59,972 nucleotides of DNA, from contig JANYJZ010000024.1 of NCBI GenBank assembly GCA_025358305.1, positions 1-59,972 of the forward strand. The letters are read 5' to 3'. Below are positions 59,776-59,972 of this stretch, in pieces; positions within the stretch are counted from its first letter, which is position 1, and each line of letters begins with the position of its first letter. The notes under the pieces were generated by a model. It saw nothing but the letters and a program-made list of their open reading frames with translations. It made no database searches and was not told where the DNA came from. The position numbers and the translations under genes were made by a program. This DNA comes from Ignavibacteriota bacterium. GTDB taxonomy: Bacteria; Bacteroidota; Ignavibacteria; UBA10030; SZUA-254.

Positions 59776-59972
59776 ACGCTCACTCGCCGGCGAACTCAGG
59801 CTCAACGGTCCCGAATTGCAAGCGCGCGGGCCTGTAGTAACTCGATAGATATGTCAGGTATCTTAACTCGATAGAAGTGTCAGGTTCGAGCAGGAGTTGA
59901 AGATACTACTTTTCCTTCTGTGGTGTTAGCTTTCCTCTGGGCCGCCTTGCTGGTCTTGTAGCGGCTCCGTCC
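59776..59972. other. Possible insertion-sequence end with C-terminus of a minus-strand frame
   Basis: The stretch after the methyltransferase has no plus-strand gene. On the minus strand a frame enters from the window edge and ends at about 59883, leaving a basic 30-residue tail (RSRYKTSKAAQRKANTTEG is a part). It is followed by a tandem repeat. The tail and repeat could be the 3' end of a transposase gene and an IS terminus, but too little is visible to prove it. Confidence 0.35.
59839..59884. repeat. Two 20-bp direct repeats, 26-bp period
   Basis: AACTCGATAGATATGTCAGG (59839-59858) and AACTCGATAGAAGTGTCAGG (59865-59884) differ at two positions. Repeated ends containing TGTCAGG are reminiscent of transposase-binding sites in DDE insertion sequences. 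Confidence 0.6.

Noticed and set aside
1-59972. CRISPR array, tRNA or rRNA genes
   Set aside because: No regularly spaced repeat array, tRNA cloverleaf with GTTCRANNC arm, or rRNA motif was found by eye in the window.

Overview
The window is a GC-rich, gene-dense piece of a Gram-negative chromosome, probably from the Bacteroidota/Chlorobiota/Ignavibacteriota side of the FCB superphylum. Evidence for this is the outer-membrane gene set (TonB-dependent receptor, LptE, TamB, OmpA, heptose genes), a DUF2723/TMEM260-type glycosyltransferase, the miaB / sigma54-regulator / lptE neighbourhood, and promoters of Bacteroidota type. About sixteen transcription units on both strands carry NTTG, a 19-20 nt spacer, then TAtATT. 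The phylum is inferred; no rRNA gene is present.

Layout. 1-3620 (minus): MFS exporter, OmpA-family lipid/peptidoglycan-anchoring protein, a VOC protein and the start of a DUF3267-like membrane protein. 3720-4811: an AT-rich island with a secreted VOC protein, bracketed by two copies of a 70-bp promoter/5' hairpin unit. 4857-10184 (plus): lepA, two lepB genes, hemW and a DUF4440 lipoprotein. 10479-22652 (plus): a DUF2723 glycosyltransferase, then a tightly overlapping surface-glycan operon (three GT4 enzymes, flippase, polysaccharide deacetylase, secreted debranching-type glucosidase). 22733-26648: a lipoprotein, a two-gene ABC transporter and a cupin, closed by a terminator. 26755-31260 (minus): a thiamine-salvage operon (TPP riboswitch, TonB receptor, thiamine pyrophosphokinase, SSS symporter). 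31334-31723: rpsT with its terminator. 31722-37870 (minus): miaB, SPOR protein, sigma54 activator, lptE, GT2 synthase, TPR protein. 38041-40595 (plus): small membrane protein, pta, DUF1624-type acyltransferase. 40597-43461: anmK, nfo, NlpC/P60 hydrolase. 43495-45533 (plus): amrS and a tandem DUF309 protein. 45551-49627 (minus): two large charged-helix/TPR proteins. 49766-50637 (plus): queF and DUF423. 50634-58920 (minus): rfaE1, rfaE2, tamB, rnr. 58939-59775 (plus): a TrmH-family methyltransferase. 59776-59972: a tandem repeat that may mark the end of an insertion sequence.

The genes mostly serve the cell envelope (glycan synthesis and export, LPS heptose, LptE/TamB transport, signal peptidases, cell-wall recycling), with some translation and tRNA-modification genes. 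The parts most worth a second look are the uniform promoter architecture with apparently leaderless genes, the riboswitch-controlled thiamine import operon, the duplicated promoter/hairpin unit around a foreign-looking VOC gene, and the pair of single-helix/TPR proteins, one of which carries a TolB-N-like sensor-type domain across a membrane.
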